Source of the DNA: Planctomycetota bacterium
GTDB lineage: Bacteria; Planctomycetota; UBA1135; GCA-002686595
DNA: 64,000 nt
Direction: 5' to 3'
Assembly (NCBI GenBank): GCA_029259635.1
Contig: JAJDEU010000034.1
Location: forward strand, 1-64,000
Shown here: one piece after another, positions 38,685 through 46,912 of the stretch
Numbering within the stretch: position 1 is the stretch's first letter
How the letters are laid out: every line of letters begins with the position of its first letter
Translations under genes and position numbers: made by a program
The notes under the pieces: model-generated
What the model saw: the letters and a program-made list of their open reading frames with translations, nothing else
Told to the model about the DNA's origin: nothing
Databases searched by the model: none

Positions 38685-38751
38685 GTCGCGGAATCAGACG
38701 GGCCTCGACGGCCCCAGTTGCAGCGTCCGGGGGGGGGCGCTGCGGCTCGTT
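38586..38751. repeat. Direct repeat copy A (gene end plus hairpin)
   Basis: This stretch covers the last 33 codons of the coiled-coil gene and the non-coding tail with a hairpin. It recurs with moderate divergence at 39864-40028. The two copies flank the gene at 38944 like the edges of a cassette. Confidence 0.65.
38716..38747. repeat. Hairpin repeat, copy 1
   Basis: AGTTGCAGCG (38716-38725) pairs with CGCTGCGGCT (38738-38747) over ten positions, two of them G-U, around a G-rich 12-nt loop. It is identical in both arms to copy 3. It lies 32 bases after a stop codon, so a terminator role is possible, but there is no T-tract. Confidence 0.6.
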
Positions 38752-38943
38752 CACGGTGAACGTTTACCATTGCTACCTTCCTCCGACCAACTGACGATTC
38801 GCACCGGCGCCATAGTGTCGTATCTTGCGGAATGCCGTTTCAAACAAGAAACTGGGGCAGAACAATGTGCAACTTGTCACCTGGCTTTGGCTGCGGGCAG
38901 CGTGGAGTGAATCGAAACCTGGTCCTTGCCTTATAACCTTCCG

Positions 38944-39843
38944 ATGGCGCCCAACCTTGATCTTTCGAAGGAGCGCATTGAATTGACTCGAAGAGCAATC
39001 TCGTCTTCGTATGCGCTAGCCGTAGGGAAACCCTTGGCAGGTTCGCGAATGCAAGAAAGCCTCGACGTGCTCTCAAGCAACTTAATCGAATGCATCGAGA
39101 ATGACGCGTGCCCTTCGACCACGATAGGGCCTTTATTGGCTCCGTACGCTCGCGCTGAAAGACTGGCGCGTTGCCTCGACATCGGGAAGGACTTCCTCGG
39201 TTTCAAAAACGCAGTCAAGCACATACGGAACTTCGACTTCCTTTCGGCCGACGCCAAGAGCGATTTCGCCGCCGACCGAGTTCTAGAAATTGAAGTTGCT
39301 TCGTTATTCTCGTCGGATCAGATCCAAGTGCACCTGTCGGAGCCCGACGTAGTGGCACAATTGTCAAGTACACTAGGTCTCGGGTTTGCCTGCAAAAGGC
39401 CACGGTCAATTGAAAACATCCCCGATATGGTCTGGGATGCTTTTGAACAATGCCAACAAACTTTCGGAGTAGCTTTGATCGGGCTGGATTGCGTTGCGCC
39501 GGGTTTTGATCTCCTTCGGGAAGGTACCGATAGTGCGCCAGTTCGAATTCGTCAGACGATTGACCGGATCGCCGGAGTAACAATGAACGACTGTCAAAAA
39601 GTAATCGAGAAGCGACGAGGGCTTGGAGAAACGGTTTCACTGGGCGTCGTATTCTTCTTGTCGCAGGTGCATCTTGTACACACGAGCACGGGCAGAGTGT
39701 TGCGTCACACAGCCGGTTTCAGAATCCTGTCGTTAGCAGAGAAGAACGCGAAAGAGATGCTGCGCCTCGCCCGTGTGCACCTGGAGAGTGGCAATCGCAA
39801 ATTCTTGAATCGTAAGCTCAGTTTCGGCAAAGGCGGCTGCTAA
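38944..39843 (+). CDS. Hypothetical protein between direct repeats
   Basis: I do not recognise this 299-residue soluble protein. It shows no signal peptide, membrane segment or familiar catalytic motif. Visible landmarks are helical stretches (AERLARCLDIGKDFLGF) and a C-terminal part with LGVVFFLSQVHLVHTSTGRVL. It lies alone between two repeat copies and its composition is a little more AT-rich than the recombinase block. That suggests separate acquisition. An in-frame TTG at 38926 is a possible alternative start. Confidence 0.5.
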   Translation: MAPNLDLSKERIELTRRAISSSYALAVGKPLAGSRMQESLDVLSSNLIECIENDACPSTTIGPLLAPYARAERLARCLDIGKDFLGFKNAVKHIRNFDFLSADAKSDFAADRVLEIEVASLFSSDQIQVHLSEPDVVAQLSSTLGLGFACKRPRSIENIPDMVWDAFEQCQQTFGVALIGLDCVAPGFDLLREGTDSAPVRIRQTIDRIAGVTMNDCQKVIEKRRGLGETVSLGVVFFLSQVHLVHTSTGRVLRHTAGFRILSLAEKNAKEMLRLARVHLESGNRKFLNRKLSFGKGGC

Positions 39844-39848
39844 CGACG

Positions 39849-39962
39849 ATGCCCGCACATGAGTTGGAATCCGCGCGCGCCACGCTCGGCGAGCAGCTGA
39901 TCGAGATGGGGGTGCGGGCTCCGGTTTCGCGTGGGCGCAGGAGGAGCGAGAAGGCGGCTTAG
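39849..39962 (+). pseudogene. Truncated second copy of the coiled-coil gene end
   Basis: An ATG at 39849 opens a 37-residue frame. From the sixth codon it repeats the end of the gene at 38340 (LESARATLGEQLIEMGVRAP, closing RRRSEKAA). The 5' two-thirds of the original gene is missing, so this is most likely a remnant of duplication. Confidence 0.55.
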
Positions 39963-40028
39963 GTCGCACTACTAGACCGGGCCTGAACGGCTCCAGTTGC
40001 AGTGTCTGTAGGGGCGCTGCGGCTCGTT
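39864..40028. repeat. Direct repeat copy B (gene end plus hairpin)
   Basis: It aligns with 38586-38751 through the coding part, the stop codon, the shared TAGGTCGC, and the hairpin with GGGGCGCTGCGGCTCGTT. The offset between copies is about 1278 bases. Confidence 0.65.
39995..40024. repeat. Hairpin repeat, copy 2
   Basis: AGTTGCAGTG (39995-40004) pairs with CGCTGCGGCT (40015-40024). The C-to-T change relative to copies 1 and 3 turns a C-G pair into a U-G pair, so pairing is kept. Outside the stem, CTCCA (39991-39995, sharing its last A) and TGGAG can add pairs. Confidence 0.6.
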
Positions 40029-40132
40029 GGAGAAGGAGACAGCCAAATGCCGACGATGCGATCTCGGCCAACTTGAGATCACCTTTATTGAGTAATTAGC
40101 CAGCCGCGTTCCCCGGTAGAGTTTCTGTCCAA

Positions 40133-40348
40133 CTATTCGGAGTGCCTTTTCAGCACCGAATTTACGGTCCACCACCCGCATGGGCAGGACAGAGCAAATA
40201 TCGGAGCTCCCGGCGGAACGATAGTCCAGACGATGCGCTCATCGGCGATGTCTTCTGGAGGGATGATGCCTCGGGAATACTTCTCAACTTCAAGGGGGCG
40301 CTGGCAGCCTCCGCAATTCACGATCTCGGTTCTGCGCTTCTGGTTCAT
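40133..40348 (-). CDS. Small zinc-ribbon protein
   Basis: The 71-residue product reads as a zinc ribbon with CGGC near the N-terminus and CPCG near the C-terminus (LSCPCGWWTVN). The middle strand is WTIVPPGAPIF. I know no specific function. It is one of the few minus-strand genes in this part of the island and lies between hairpin copies 2 and 3. Confidence 0.55.
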   Translation of the reverse strand: MNQKRRTEIVNCGGCQRPLEVEKYSRGIIPPEDIADERIVWTIVPPGAPIFALSCPCGWWTVNSVLKRHSE

Positions 40349-40736
40349 GCTGTTCCTGCGGACTTGTCATTGCGACGTGATCGTCCCGGCCCATTCGATG
40401 AATGCCCTCGATCTCCGGCATTGAAACGTACTTGCGAGCCAATAGGAAGTACCAGAGGACGCTCCCAGTTGCAGCGTCTTTGGGGCGCTGCGGCTCGTTG
40501 GAATCCGTGCTTGTACACCTGAGCGCGGAGAAGAAAGCCTCCGACGGATGAAAGAATCGTCCTGGTCGCGTTCTTCATGGGCGGTGGCCCTTTGGGGTTT
40601 GGGGATAGACCCATTAGGATCTCCCCGGGGTTGATTTCGCAAGCTGTGCCCGCGCACAACAACAAGGTCTCGCAGAGGTTGTAGAGAGTCTTATTGTTAG
40701 CCCCGTTGAAGGGGTATCAAAACCAGGAGAGACTCG
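40349..40736. other. Gene-poor stretch carrying hairpin copy 3
   Basis: No credible gene is seen. Apart from the hairpin at 40467-40495, it holds the presumed promoter for the zinc-ribbon gene (minus) and for the coiled-coil gene at 40737 (plus). Confidence 0.35.
40467..40495. repeat. Hairpin repeat, copy 3
   Basis: AGTTGCAGCG (40467-40476) and CGCTGCGGCT (40486-40495) are identical to the arms of copy 1; the loop is TCTTTGGGG. This copy is not next to any gene end, which argues against a simple terminator role. Confidence 0.6.
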
Positions 40737-41066
40737 ATGCAACCAAAAACTATCGCCCTGCCACTTCCAGGTCTCGGCTTCGTACTCGCAGGGGCACTTG
40801 TGGTCGTTGTCGTGTTCGTAATCGCCGCGGCTGAGCTCAATGATAACTCCGCGAAGAACTCCTCACAGAGTTCCGACTTGAGTACAGAAGATTCAATTCG
40901 AGTCATGAAGTACCAAATCGAAACACTGCAGTATCAAGTCGAGAGCCTGCAAAGTGAACTCAGCGGAATAAATGGCTTCAAGGGCCGCGTGGAAATGCTC
41001 GAAATCAACAGTAACTACGTGCGGAATCGTGTGGCGTCTCTCGACGCAGAAGTCTTCAAGTTCTAG
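40737..41066 (+). CDS. Single-pass membrane protein with coiled coil
   Basis: The 109-residue product has one strongly hydrophobic helix (about residues 12-31, GLGFVLAGALVVVVVFVIAAA) and then a coiled coil (MKYQIETLQYQVESLQSELSG). AGGAGA lies at 40725-40730, well placed for the ATG. The topology recalls Rz/spanin-like or scaffold proteins, but no lipobox or diagnostic motif supports a firm name. Confidence 0.55.
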   Translation: MQPKTIALPLPGLGFVLAGALVVVVVFVIAAAELNDNSAKNSSQSSDLSTEDSIRVMKYQIETLQYQVESLQSELSGINGFKGRVEMLEINSNYVRNRVASLDAEVFKF

Positions 41067-41100
41067 GGAGCCCGGGGAAAGTCCACAGAAGCCCTCGCTA

Positions 41101-41547
41101 TCATTCGTTCTCCAGCCAGCCGACGAGAACGACTTGGCTAGGAGAACTTGTGGGATTTGCTTCGGTTAAAACCGACCCCGCTGAAACTGCATAGCTTGCA
41201 ATCCCCGTGTTGCTGAATTCGGGAGGTGATTCTGCGCCATCAATTAGGAGGGGGCTCGGTGATTGGCTTGCGGCTGTCGAGAAGCGCACAACAAACACTT
41301 TGCCGGGAGGCACTGTGTATGAAGCGACTGGGTTTGGATGAGTCCCACTACTATCTGCGTCAAGATTAATTGTGAGCAACTCATTAGGGGCCGGAATCCC
41401 CTTCACCTTCAAAGGTCCCCGAATGACGACGGGAGTAGGTCCGTGCTGAACGGGAAATGCAGCTCCCAATATGTTCAGGAGTACTCCGAGCCCGAGAGCT
41501 CCGAGTAACGCGGACAGCGGGTGGATCTCAATCGTGAACTTGCGCAT
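41101..41547 (-). CDS. Membrane-anchored beta-rich protein, EIHPxSALLGAL family (minus copy)
   Basis: The 148-residue product starts MRKFTIEIHPLSALLGALGL, a charged head followed by one membrane helix. It continues as an exported beta-rich domain with SYTVPPGKVFVVRFS. A paralogue on the other strand (41741) shares the head motif and the YTVP turn. The start at 41547 is chosen over 41682 because of this conserved beginning and the GAGG upstream. I do not know the family's function. Confidence 0.55.
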   Translation of the reverse strand: MRKFTIEIHPLSALLGALGLGVLLNILGAAFPVQHGPTPVVIRGPLKVKGIPAPNELLTINLDADSSGTHPNPVASYTVPPGKVFVVRFSTAASQSPSPLLIDGAESPPEFSNTGIASYAVSAGSVLTEANPTSSPSQVVLVGWLENE

Positions 41548-41740
41548 GACTACATCCTCGTTCGTGGGGAAGCGGGTTCTTAGAGTAAGCCCTACCTTAG
41601 CCCGGATTCTCGATTGTGCCGGAGTTTGAATGGGGCTCTGCACGCTCCCGACTAACGCGACCGTAATGCCCTCTACGTGCACCGAGAGGTCTTCGCTGGG
41701 TATGATGCGAGTTCACCTTCCCAACCGTCAGGAGCACCCC

Positions 41741-42181
41741 ATGCGTAGCATCAAGTTCGAGATCCATCCCATGTCCGCTCTACTCGGAGCACTCGTCGTT
41801 ATCGTCGCGCTCGGAGTGTTCGGCGCCGCCAGAGTCGCTGACCTGACGCGGGTGGCGGTGGTGAACCCGCTGACGATTCGCGATGCGTACAACCCGAGGA
41901 ATGCGGTCGTGATCGCGGAGGGAGTTCCATACACGGTCCCGACGTCCAAGCTACTTGTACTCACCGCCGTTGGCGACACGATCAATCAGAACTTCATCAG
42001 GCTTCAGATAGATGGGACGCTCGCTTTATCAGGTTCCGGTATGCCTGCCGGAAACGGAGGAACGATGAATCCGATCCCCGATGGACTGACCGCGCCGGGA
42101 GGAAGCCTCGTGGAGCTAGTCGGCACCTCTAGCCCATCCAGTGGAACGGGACGCGCCTGGGGCTACCTTGTGGACGCGTGA
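41741..42181 (+). CDS. Membrane-anchored beta-rich protein, EIHPxSALLGAL family (plus copy)
   Basis: The 146-residue product starts MRSIKFEIHPMSALLGALVV, then has a membrane helix and a beta-rich exported domain with PYTVPTSKLLVLTAV and LQIDG. AGGAG ends six bases before the ATG at 41741. It is divergent from the paralogue at 41101-41547, and the two share the 193-base gap between their starts. The next gene begins seven bases after this stop. Confidence 0.55.
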   Translation: MRSIKFEIHPMSALLGALVVIVALGVFGAARVADLTRVAVVNPLTIRDAYNPRNAVVIAEGVPYTVPTSKLLVLTAVGDTINQNFIRLQIDGTLALSGSGMPAGNGGTMNPIPDGLTAPGGSLVELVGTSSPSSGTGRAWGYLVDA

Positions 42182-42188
42182 CGCGTAA

Positions 42189-43223
42189 ATGACGAGTCCT
42201 GAGATTGTAGGTCGCAACGCCCCTTGCCCGTGTGGGAGCAAGAGGAAGGCAAAGAAATGTTGCTACCGCCCAGGGGACGAAATCCGCCCGCTTCATGCGC
42301 AGGTGTCCCCGCCACATCCGGCTACAGGCTATGCTCATCCAAAGTGCTACCTTCGCGCAACTAGAAATTGCTCCGAACGGATATCGCGGGAGCATGTGAT
42401 AAGCCAAGGCATTCTGAACCGACTAACCGAGTGGGGTCGGCCTATCTTGGAAGAGCTTGGAGAGGAGCACATGGCCGGAAGCGGAATGCCCTCTCAGAGC
42501 AAGGGTGAAATTAATCGACGCTCCGTGGCGTCGAAGGTCTCAAAGATTCTTTGTGATCGTCACAACACGGCACTGGCCCCATTGGATAGCGCTGCTGTCC
42601 GACTCCTTGAAGGACTAAAGGGGTGCCATGATCTGGTTCAGCCACGCCTGGCAGTTCCCGATGAAGACCAGTTCTGGCTTATTAATGGTCATGACATCGA
42701 GCGATGGATGTTGAAGTCACTTATTGGATTCATGCGCGCCGGATGGGCTCGTGAAGGAGACCTGCGCGTACCCGGGAATTTGTGGGAGATTGGTTCTGCA
42801 ATGATCGAAGCTCTTCTTGGGAATCGAGCGATAGATGGTCGGAGAGGGCTTTATCTTCGAGCAAATCGAGACTCTATAAATGGCGAGGTAGAATTCACTC
42901 AATGGGATGTTGGGATTCGACCACTTTGGGACCCCGATAGCCCTGAAGTTATCGGAGCTTCTTTTCGGCTGTTCAACTCGGACTTCGTTCTTTGGCTCGA
43001 TGAGTTGAACAGGCATCCTCGCCCCGATCTTGGCGCAGTGTCCTTGCACCCGCATCGAATATGTGCGAAGCGAGGGACTCGGCGCGCCACAATCGAATTT
43101 GCGTGGGAAGGGACAACGAAAGGTGGGATAGTTGACTTTTTGCACGTTGGGCTTTCACCCGATGACATCGGACCCAATCACCGTAAGAGTACGCGCTGGC
43201 GTCACTGGGGACACGAGGAGTAG
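42189..43223 (+). CDS. SEC-C motif protein with HNH-like zinc-binding region
   Basis: The 344-residue product opens with a SEC-C zinc motif (GRNAPCPCGSKRKAKKCC, residues 8-25). An HNH-like region follows: CYLRATRNCSERISREHVIS, then LCDRHNTALAPLDSAA, which resembles the paired Cys/His ligands and catalytic His of HNH-type folds. The rest is unassigned. SEC-C modules are often attached to nucleases and defence or stress proteins. The gene starts seven bases after the preceding stop, and a PD-(D/E)XK-like gene lies 150 bases downstream. Confidence 0.6.
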   Translation: MTSPEIVGRNAPCPCGSKRKAKKCCYRPGDEIRPLHAQVSPPHPATGYAHPKCYLRATRNCSERISREHVISQGILNRLTEWGRPILEELGEEHMAGSGMPSQSKGEINRRSVASKVSKILCDRHNTALAPLDSAAVRLLEGLKGCHDLVQPRLAVPDEDQFWLINGHDIERWMLKSLIGFMRAGWAREGDLRVPGNLWEIGSAMIEALLGNRAIDGRRGLYLRANRDSINGEVEFTQWDVGIRPLWDPDSPEVIGASFRLFNSDFVLWLDELNRHPRPDLGAVSLHPHRICAKRGTRRATIEFAWEGTTKGGIVDFLHVGLSPDDIGPNHRKSTRWRHWGHEE

Positions 43224-43373
43224 CTGAACCTCCATCCTAGCGATGGCGTTCCCTGCTCGCGGACAAGGTGGCGCGGCGGAGCTAAAGAGGTGCAGCTCCG
43301 CTGCGAGACTCGACGCCAAAACTAAAACCTGCTGACCACTGGCTCGGATTTTCAACCCAGCCGTAACTGATCT

Positions 43374-44522
43374 ATGTTTGATCCGGTCCTACCTGACAAC
43401 TGGCTAGATGTCTCGCTGAACTACGAGCCCAGCGGTCACGATGCTTCTTGGGAGCGAGCATGTATTGAGCTCCTGCGCGAGTGCGGAGAAAGGAGCCTCG
43501 CCTCTCCAGACGTGCAATCACTCGTAGTCCTAGCAACTGGGCTCCGACCTAACTGGGCTATTCGCGAGAGCGAGTTGCTGGCTAAAATCCCGGATTTCGA
43601 GTGGGCAATTCAGACTGCTTGGTCTGAGCCAGGCAGGACTCCTTTCACACGATCATCTGTGTGGCACGCGATGCAAGAAATCCGTGCCATTGACGATGAA
43701 TTGGCTGCGCTGAAAAAGCTTGGCGACTCTAGCTGGCGGCCGGTTTGTGGTGCCCGAGAAGAAGGTCAGCCGGATTGGCTTGTGCGCCGCGACAATATTG
43801 AACTTCCCGTTGAAGTTAAGTCGAAGGGGGAGGCGTCGTCGGGCGAAGCCTACTTGAAGGGAGCGTTCAACGCCCTTCTTCTACTCGACCTTATTGGCGG
43901 CCTTCGAAAGATCGATTGGCACTTCTCAAAGCCCGGAAACTCGGCTGCTCTGTACCTCCTGAGCAAGAGTCCGCAAGCTCTCGATATGGTCGTCTATCTC
44001 ATGTTCGAGAATCGCGAGTCGGTTTCCAAGTGGCTTTTCGATTACTTCCCATCGTCTAGTTCGCAATCCTGGTCCAACTCCAGCGGTACTGAAATCCGGG
44101 TTGAGTGTTGGGAAGACTCGCTTGAGCTCGTAGTCACGGAACCTACAACAGGCGCAGTACTCACATTCTGTGGTGAGCCACGAACCGGCCAATGGCGATA
44201 CTCCCGCTACCCTTTGTCGGCTGGCTGGGAGCTACACAAACTCACCGATGAGTTGATCAATGATGTCGCAGAAATACTCCGAAGGACGTTGAAGGATGGT
44301 CAAATCGAACGCTTTCCTGCGGATACGCTCTATTTTGTTCGTTGGCATGCTCCGCTTTTTTGGACTCGCGCCTTTCAAAGGCATCCGCAGGACTCGGCGG
44401 CAATCGCTGAACGAGTCATCGAGCCAGGGGCGGGCACATTGGTCGCGATTTGGATTTCGTCACTCCTAACTGACCAAGTATTTCCCAATGCCATCTCGAG
44501 TGAGCACTTTGCGATTGCCTGA
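43374..44522 (+). CDS. Putative PD-(D/E)XK nuclease-like protein
   Basis: I do not know this 382-residue protein as a named family. Residues 133-150 contain a PD-(D/E)XK-style site: PDW (Asp134), a hairpin of about twelve residues, then VEVKS with Glu147 and Lys149. Helices flank this core. The C-terminal half has no motif I recognise. Such sites mark DNA or RNA cleavage in restriction and defence proteins. The surrounding island makes a defence role plausible, but this rests on one motif. Confidence 0.5.
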   Translation: MFDPVLPDNWLDVSLNYEPSGHDASWERACIELLRECGERSLASPDVQSLVVLATGLRPNWAIRESELLAKIPDFEWAIQTAWSEPGRTPFTRSSVWHAMQEIRAIDDELAALKKLGDSSWRPVCGAREEGQPDWLVRRDNIELPVEVKSKGEASSGEAYLKGAFNALLLLDLIGGLRKIDWHFSKPGNSAALYLLSKSPQALDMVVYLMFENRESVSKWLFDYFPSSSSQSWSNSSGTEIRVECWEDSLELVVTEPTTGAVLTFCGEPRTGQWRYSRYPLSAGWELHKLTDELINDVAEILRRTLKDGQIERFPADTLYFVRWHAPLFWTRAFQRHPQDSAAIAERVIEPGAGTLVAIWISSLLTDQVFPNAISSEHFAIA

Positions 44523-44551
44523 GCGCTAGCGTTAGCGTTCGCATTCATCCC

Positions 44552-44585
44552 CCCGCTCCAGCGCGGCGCGGCGGAGGGGAGCGGG
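44552..44585 (+). terminator. GC-rich hairpin after the nuclease-like gene
   Basis: CCCGCTCC (44552-44559) pairs with GGAGCGGG (44578-44585). It lies 30 bases past the stop codon. There is no T-tract, so the terminator call is tentative. Confidence 0.35.
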
Positions 44586-44701
44586 TGCTTACCCGGGACG
44601 TTGCCAGCTCTGAAGGGACGCTCCTGAAATCGTTCGATTTGTTGCCGGGATTGCGGCCGCGTGTCGTCAGTTGTTGGCTATCCCAAGAGAGAAGGACTCC
44701 G

Positions 44702-45838
44702 ATGACCAGACATATTCTAGTTTGGTGGCTGCGCGCGTTGTGCGGCGCCCTCCTAGTCGCAACGTCGCTCAGCGCCCAGCTACCGTCGGTCGATGCGCCT
44801 CCCAGCATCTCACAGGAACGACTTTCCATGGACGCGCTCATTGACGCGCTCCCTCACGTTCGAGATCAAAGCTATTGGGACAGGGCGAACAGTACGGTGG
44901 TTATAGACCCTGCCGTAGTTGAGCTTCAAGAACGTCTGAACTCCGGCCTTGCCATGTCCGACGCGCAGTGGAGGCGCGCCTTGATTGAAACAGGCGCGAT
45001 TTCCTATCGGAAATCTTGGCCGAAGACGAAGCCTTTCGCGTTAGGAATGAGTGTTCCAAGGTGGCTCACGCTGACCCGAATTCGGTTGAGTCCGCGTCGT
45101 ACGACATTCCGAGATGCGAAGGCGGGAATACTTCATTCGGGTGGGTGCGGGTTCAGTAGTAGCTCGCGAAGAAAGAATGAGGCTTATCAAGTGCTCGGCC
45201 ACTTACCCGTTGGCGAGCACGAGCTTGAGTTCGATGTTGCAGTCGAGCGGGGCCCGAATTGGAACCTCGAAAGTAGCGACCTTACGGCTGAACTACTCTG
45301 GGAAGGCACGCTGAACTTGAACGTGGTCGTCGTCGATGATTTAGAAACAGCTATTCCCGGTGTCTCAAGCGAGTCATTGCAGTACGCCTTACGTTCCTCA
45401 ACCGTGTTCAGAATGGAACAAGACGACTGGACGGAAGAAGTGAACACGCCGAACGCCAGGCTATACTTCGAACCCGATACCGCGGCAATTCGAGAACTCG
45501 GCGGCGTGGCACTTTCGTTACGAATTGAATTGCTGCACCAAGGAGAGATCGTCCAGACCGATCACTGCGTGATCGACGAGTACCGCTTGCTTGCCCGCGG
45601 GCCACTCGCAGTCATCCTTCGAGGCCCACACGGCGTGAGTGAGTACCTCTGCACGTTGACGAGCCTTGCGCCCGCCGAGCAAAACAATCTAAGCGCGTGG
45701 TCCGTGCGCCTTTCGGGAACGCAAGACCGCATCCTCTCTGCATGGGATGCACGAGGTCATTGGACGGGGACCGTCACGATTCCCCTCGAAGAGTTGGTTA
45801 GAAACGACTTAGTGAGATCAGCTCCGGCGGCTCGTTAG
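44702..45838 (+). CDS. Exported hypothetical protein
   Basis: The 378-residue product has a clear signal peptide (WWLRALCGALLVATSLSAQ), so it is secreted or periplasmic. The body is beta-rich and alternates acidic and hydrophobic runs; no catalytic motif or known fold is visible. I chose the ATG at 44702 because it starts the signal peptide and has AGGA upstream. The last segment overlaps a short antisense frame (45798-45938). Confidence 0.6.
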   Translation: MTRHILVWWLRALCGALLVATSLSAQLPSVDAPPSISQERLSMDALIDALPHVRDQSYWDRANSTVVIDPAVVELQERLNSGLAMSDAQWRRALIETGAISYRKSWPKTKPFALGMSVPRWLTLTRIRLSPRRTTFRDAKAGILHSGGCGFSSSSRRKNEAYQVLGHLPVGEHELEFDVAVERGPNWNLESSDLTAELLWEGTLNLNVVVVDDLETAIPGVSSESLQYALRSSTVFRMEQDDWTEEVNTPNARLYFEPDTAAIRELGGVALSLRIELLHQGEIVQTDHCVIDEYRLLARGPLAVILRGPHGVSEYLCTLTSLAPAEQNNLSAWSVRLSGTQDRILSAWDARGHWTGTVTIPLEELVRNDLVRSAPAAR

Positions 45839-45938
45839 GTTCGAGTTTCGGGGCGCGGAGATCGGTGATCCGCATGATCAGTTCAACATCTCGCAGAGAG
45901 CACCAGAGAGTTCCCGCGCCGGTGAACGCCTGGATCAC
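45798..45938 (-). CDS. Possible 46-residue orphan peptide or gene fragment
   Basis: A GTG at 45938 opens a short frame with good third-position GC bias: IQAFTGAGTLWCSLRDVELI, then MRITDLRAPKLEPN. The frame is open upstream to 45974 without a better start. It may be a real small gene or the tail of a decayed one. It overlaps the end of the exported protein gene on the other strand. Confidence 0.25.
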   Translation of the reverse strand: MIQAFTGAGTLWCSLRDVELIMRITDLRAPKLEPNEPPELISLSRF

Positions 45939-45983
45939 ATCACCCGCTCTGAACAGGGCCGACCAAGTCCCGAGCTAGACGAC

Positions 45984-46727
45984 TCAACCCGGCGGCTGGA
46001 GTTCGGCCCCGACGCTCTTTGACTCGGCCTTGAAGTTCCGCATCGGCGCCGCGAGGCGGTAGGAGATCGGCATGCTAATCAGCAAGCCCACGGCGAACAC
46101 TGCGCCTGCGATGCGGGCGTCCTGGTCCGTGAGAAGGTATGTGAGGGTTGCAATTAAACTGAGCGGCACAGCGAAGTACATACCGACGAGCTTTCCGTGC
46201 TCGCGACCCATTTCTTCGAGGCGCGCTCGATCCGCGCTGCTCATGTTCGCGTTGGCGCGGCGCTTCTTCGGAGATTGGAGCAGATGAGAAAGCCCCCATC
46301 CGAGCAGGAACATTGGAAATGGGGCGAGCAGCAGGAGAGCCATATTGTCGTTCCCCGCCCGCCACTGGATTGCCGCCGCTGCAAACATCACGAGCCCGGC
46401 TAGGATCAGGAACTTGACGGGGCTCATCGAAGGCGGAGTTGTCGAGCCCATTTCTGCCTCAGCATTCTCTTGCTGTACGGATTTCGGCTGCCGCAAACAC
46501 AATCCCCGAATGCCCGCTCCGAATGCGACCAATCCGTAGAGCGCGTGGCTGACCATCATGCCCCACTGCTGTTTGTACTCATCGCCCCGCCCCCCGTGCG
46601 CGTCGGGTGTCCAGGAGAAGATAAGCGCCACAGAAAAGAACATCGTGGCTGCGCCGAGCAGGTAGTAGGGGTGCTGAAACCACCCGCCCACGCGATCTAC
46701 CAGGTCCGGCTTTCTTCTAGGCTGCAT
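45984..46727 (-). CDS. Multi-pass membrane protein of unknown function
   Basis: The 247-residue product has about five or six hydrophobic helices, in pairs: YYLLGAATMFFSVALIF and ALYGLVAFGAGIRGLCL, then ILAGLVMFAAAAIQW with LLLLAPFPMFLLGWGLS, then VPLSLIATLTYLLT and GAVFAVGLLISMPI. The linker after helix four is basic (KKRRANANMSSADRARLEEMGREHG). I recognise no family. It is the last gene before the right island repeat. Confidence 0.6.
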   Translation of the reverse strand: MQPRRKPDLVDRVGGWFQHPYYLLGAATMFFSVALIFSWTPDAHGGRGDEYKQQWGMMVSHALYGLVAFGAGIRGLCLRQPKSVQQENAEAEMGSTTPPSMSPVKFLILAGLVMFAAAAIQWRAGNDNMALLLLAPFPMFLLGWGLSHLLQSPKKRRANANMSSADRARLEEMGREHGKLVGMYFAVPLSLIATLTYLLTDQDARIAGAVFAVGLLISMPISYRLAAPMRNFKAESKSVGAELQPPG

Positions 46728-46912
46728 TCTTCGAGCATAGCCGATCTTCGGGGAGCCGTAGGTGCACTGGAATGGCGATTTGGGCCTGGTGCGTTAACCG
46801 CCATGCAGAGAGTTCGCGAGAGCATCCCGCCTGGACCCCAAACATCGGTCAGTATCGAACTCCGATTCCGCGGCGCCAGCAGCCCCATGCGCAACACCCA
46901 GCGCCCACATCT

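Noticed and set aside
38700..40500. Reading the hairpin repeats as integron attC sites
   Set aside because: The RYYYAAC and GTTRRRY core sites are not present, and the tyrosine recombinase at 31100 shows no obvious IntI-specific feature. The cassette idea is kept only as an open finding.
40345..40665. A 106-codon minus-strand frame
   Set aside because: It runs through hairpin copy 3 and shows no domain or ribosome site, so it is probably a chance frame.
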